Source: Sordariomycetes sp. S80-01Y
Taxonomy: Eukaryota > Ascomycota > Sordariomycetes
Assembly (NCBI GenBank): GCA_037042185.1
Contig: JAXQJY010000027.1
Location: forward strand, 620,001-684,000
Direction: 5' to 3'
Length of the DNA stretch: 64,000 nt
Shown here: piece after piece, positions 63,628-64,000 of the stretch
Numbering within the stretch: the stretch's first letter is position 1
How the letters are laid out: every line of letters begins with the position of its first letter
Notes under the pieces: model-generated
What the model was told of the DNA's origin: nothing
Seen by the model: only the letters and a program-made list of their open reading frames with translations
Database searches by the model: none
Made by a program: the position numbers and the translations under genes

Positions 63628-64000
63628 ATGTCGGGCATAGACGCCCTTCTGGAGCAGGAGCTCTCACCAGATCATAAGCCCAGCCCAGCCCCGCAACGCA
63701 CCCAAGACCCCGACCAGCTCAAGGCCAGTCTTGAGTCTCTCCTCCTCACCCCCTCCCCGGAATTTTCAACAGAATGGCTCAACAACCTGCAGCAGCGCTG
63801 GGACTTCGAGGCCGACTACTCCTCTCTCTTCCGTCTTGCGCCCACTCAAAGTCGGACAGTAACGCGGTTCCAGCGACATGGGTTGGAAGGGAGGGTGACG
63901 GGCTACAAGAACGTTACTGTTCCAGCGAGCAGTGCCACCGCAAAGAACTCGACGTCTTTACTGAGGAAACCGGCTAACAGGGCCGAGTTCGTGAGGGGCG
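63628..64000 (+). CDS. SKI2: SKI2-like antiviral DExH helicase, N-terminal part (cut by right edge)
   Basis: From ATG 63628 the frame stays open to the window end (124 codons). It reads MSGIDALLEQELSPDH, then FSTEWLNNLQQRWDFEADYSSLFRLAPTQ and finally TSLLRKPANRAEFVRG. This last motif and the preceding arrangement match the N-terminal arm of Ski2, where the region binds Ski3/Ski8 before the helicase core. Ski2 is the 3'-to-5' RNA helicase that feeds the cytosolic exosome. The helicase domains lie outside the window, so the call rests on the N-terminus alone. Confidence 0.75.
   Translation, partial: MSGIDALLEQELSPDHKPSPAPQRTQDPDQLKASLESLLLTPSPEFSTEWLNNLQQRWDFEADYSSLFRLAPTQSRTVTRFQRHGLEGRVTGYKNVTVPASSATAKNSTSLLRKPANRAEFVRG

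Overview
The window is nuclear DNA of a filamentous ascomycete (Pezizomycotina). The grounds are protein-coding genes on both strands broken by short GT...AG introns of about 50-140 nt, CTAAC/CTAAT-like branch points, compact spacing, and typical fungal families: Zn2Cys6 regulators, a fungal rhodopsin-domain membrane protein, a GMC oxidoreductase, ERG6, MZM1 and a hybrid histidine kinase. A Sordariomycete is my best inference from the overall look of the proteins. No rRNA, tRNA, CRISPR, prophage or recognisable transposon was seen. All exon structures were derived by hand from frame continuity, splice signals and family conservation.

Region 1 (1-16.3 kb) is accessory metabolism and membrane genes: an unrecognised gene cut by the left edge, a secreted GMC oxidoreductase, a seven-helix rhodopsin-domain protein, a 2.8-kb stretch without a credible gene, a molybdopterin sulfite-oxidase-like enzyme, a DyP-type peroxidase, and a full-size P-glycoprotein-like ABC transporter.

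Region 2 (17.2-27.4 kb) is a carbohydrate-degradation cluster. It holds two paralogous clan GH-A (GH39-like) secreted hydrolases, a secreted GH43 between them, a GH31 alpha-xylosidase/alpha-glucosidase-like enzyme without a signal peptide, and a small DUF4267-like membrane protein. The first GH39-like gene and the GH43 gene are divergent and share a 741-bp promoter. A 12-mer of form CCCCCAYCGGGG lies about 240-255 bp upstream of both GH39-like genes, with related copies nearby. The layout suggests extracellular trimming of a plant polysaccharide followed by intracellular processing by GH31.

Region 3 (28-45 kb) holds a short fungal transcription-factor-like protein, an extended SDR reductase, a large Zn2Cys6 regulator, a U1-like C2H2 protein, an Mcp1-type mitochondrial membrane protein, an F-box/WD40-like protein and a 1311-aa hybrid histidine kinase with an N-terminal GAF-like domain.

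Region 4 (45.7-51.1 kb) looks like a sulfate-ester module: a Zn2Cys6 regulator converging on a cytosolic-type sulfatase, which is divergent from a Dal5-like anion:cation symporter.

Region 5 (51.7-64 kb) is core housekeeping: zuotin, an unknown secreted protein, MZM1, the splicing factor SLT11, ERG6, a C11orf54/DUF1907 protein, pyruvate dehydrogenase E1 beta, and the start of a SKI2 helicase gene cut by the right edge.
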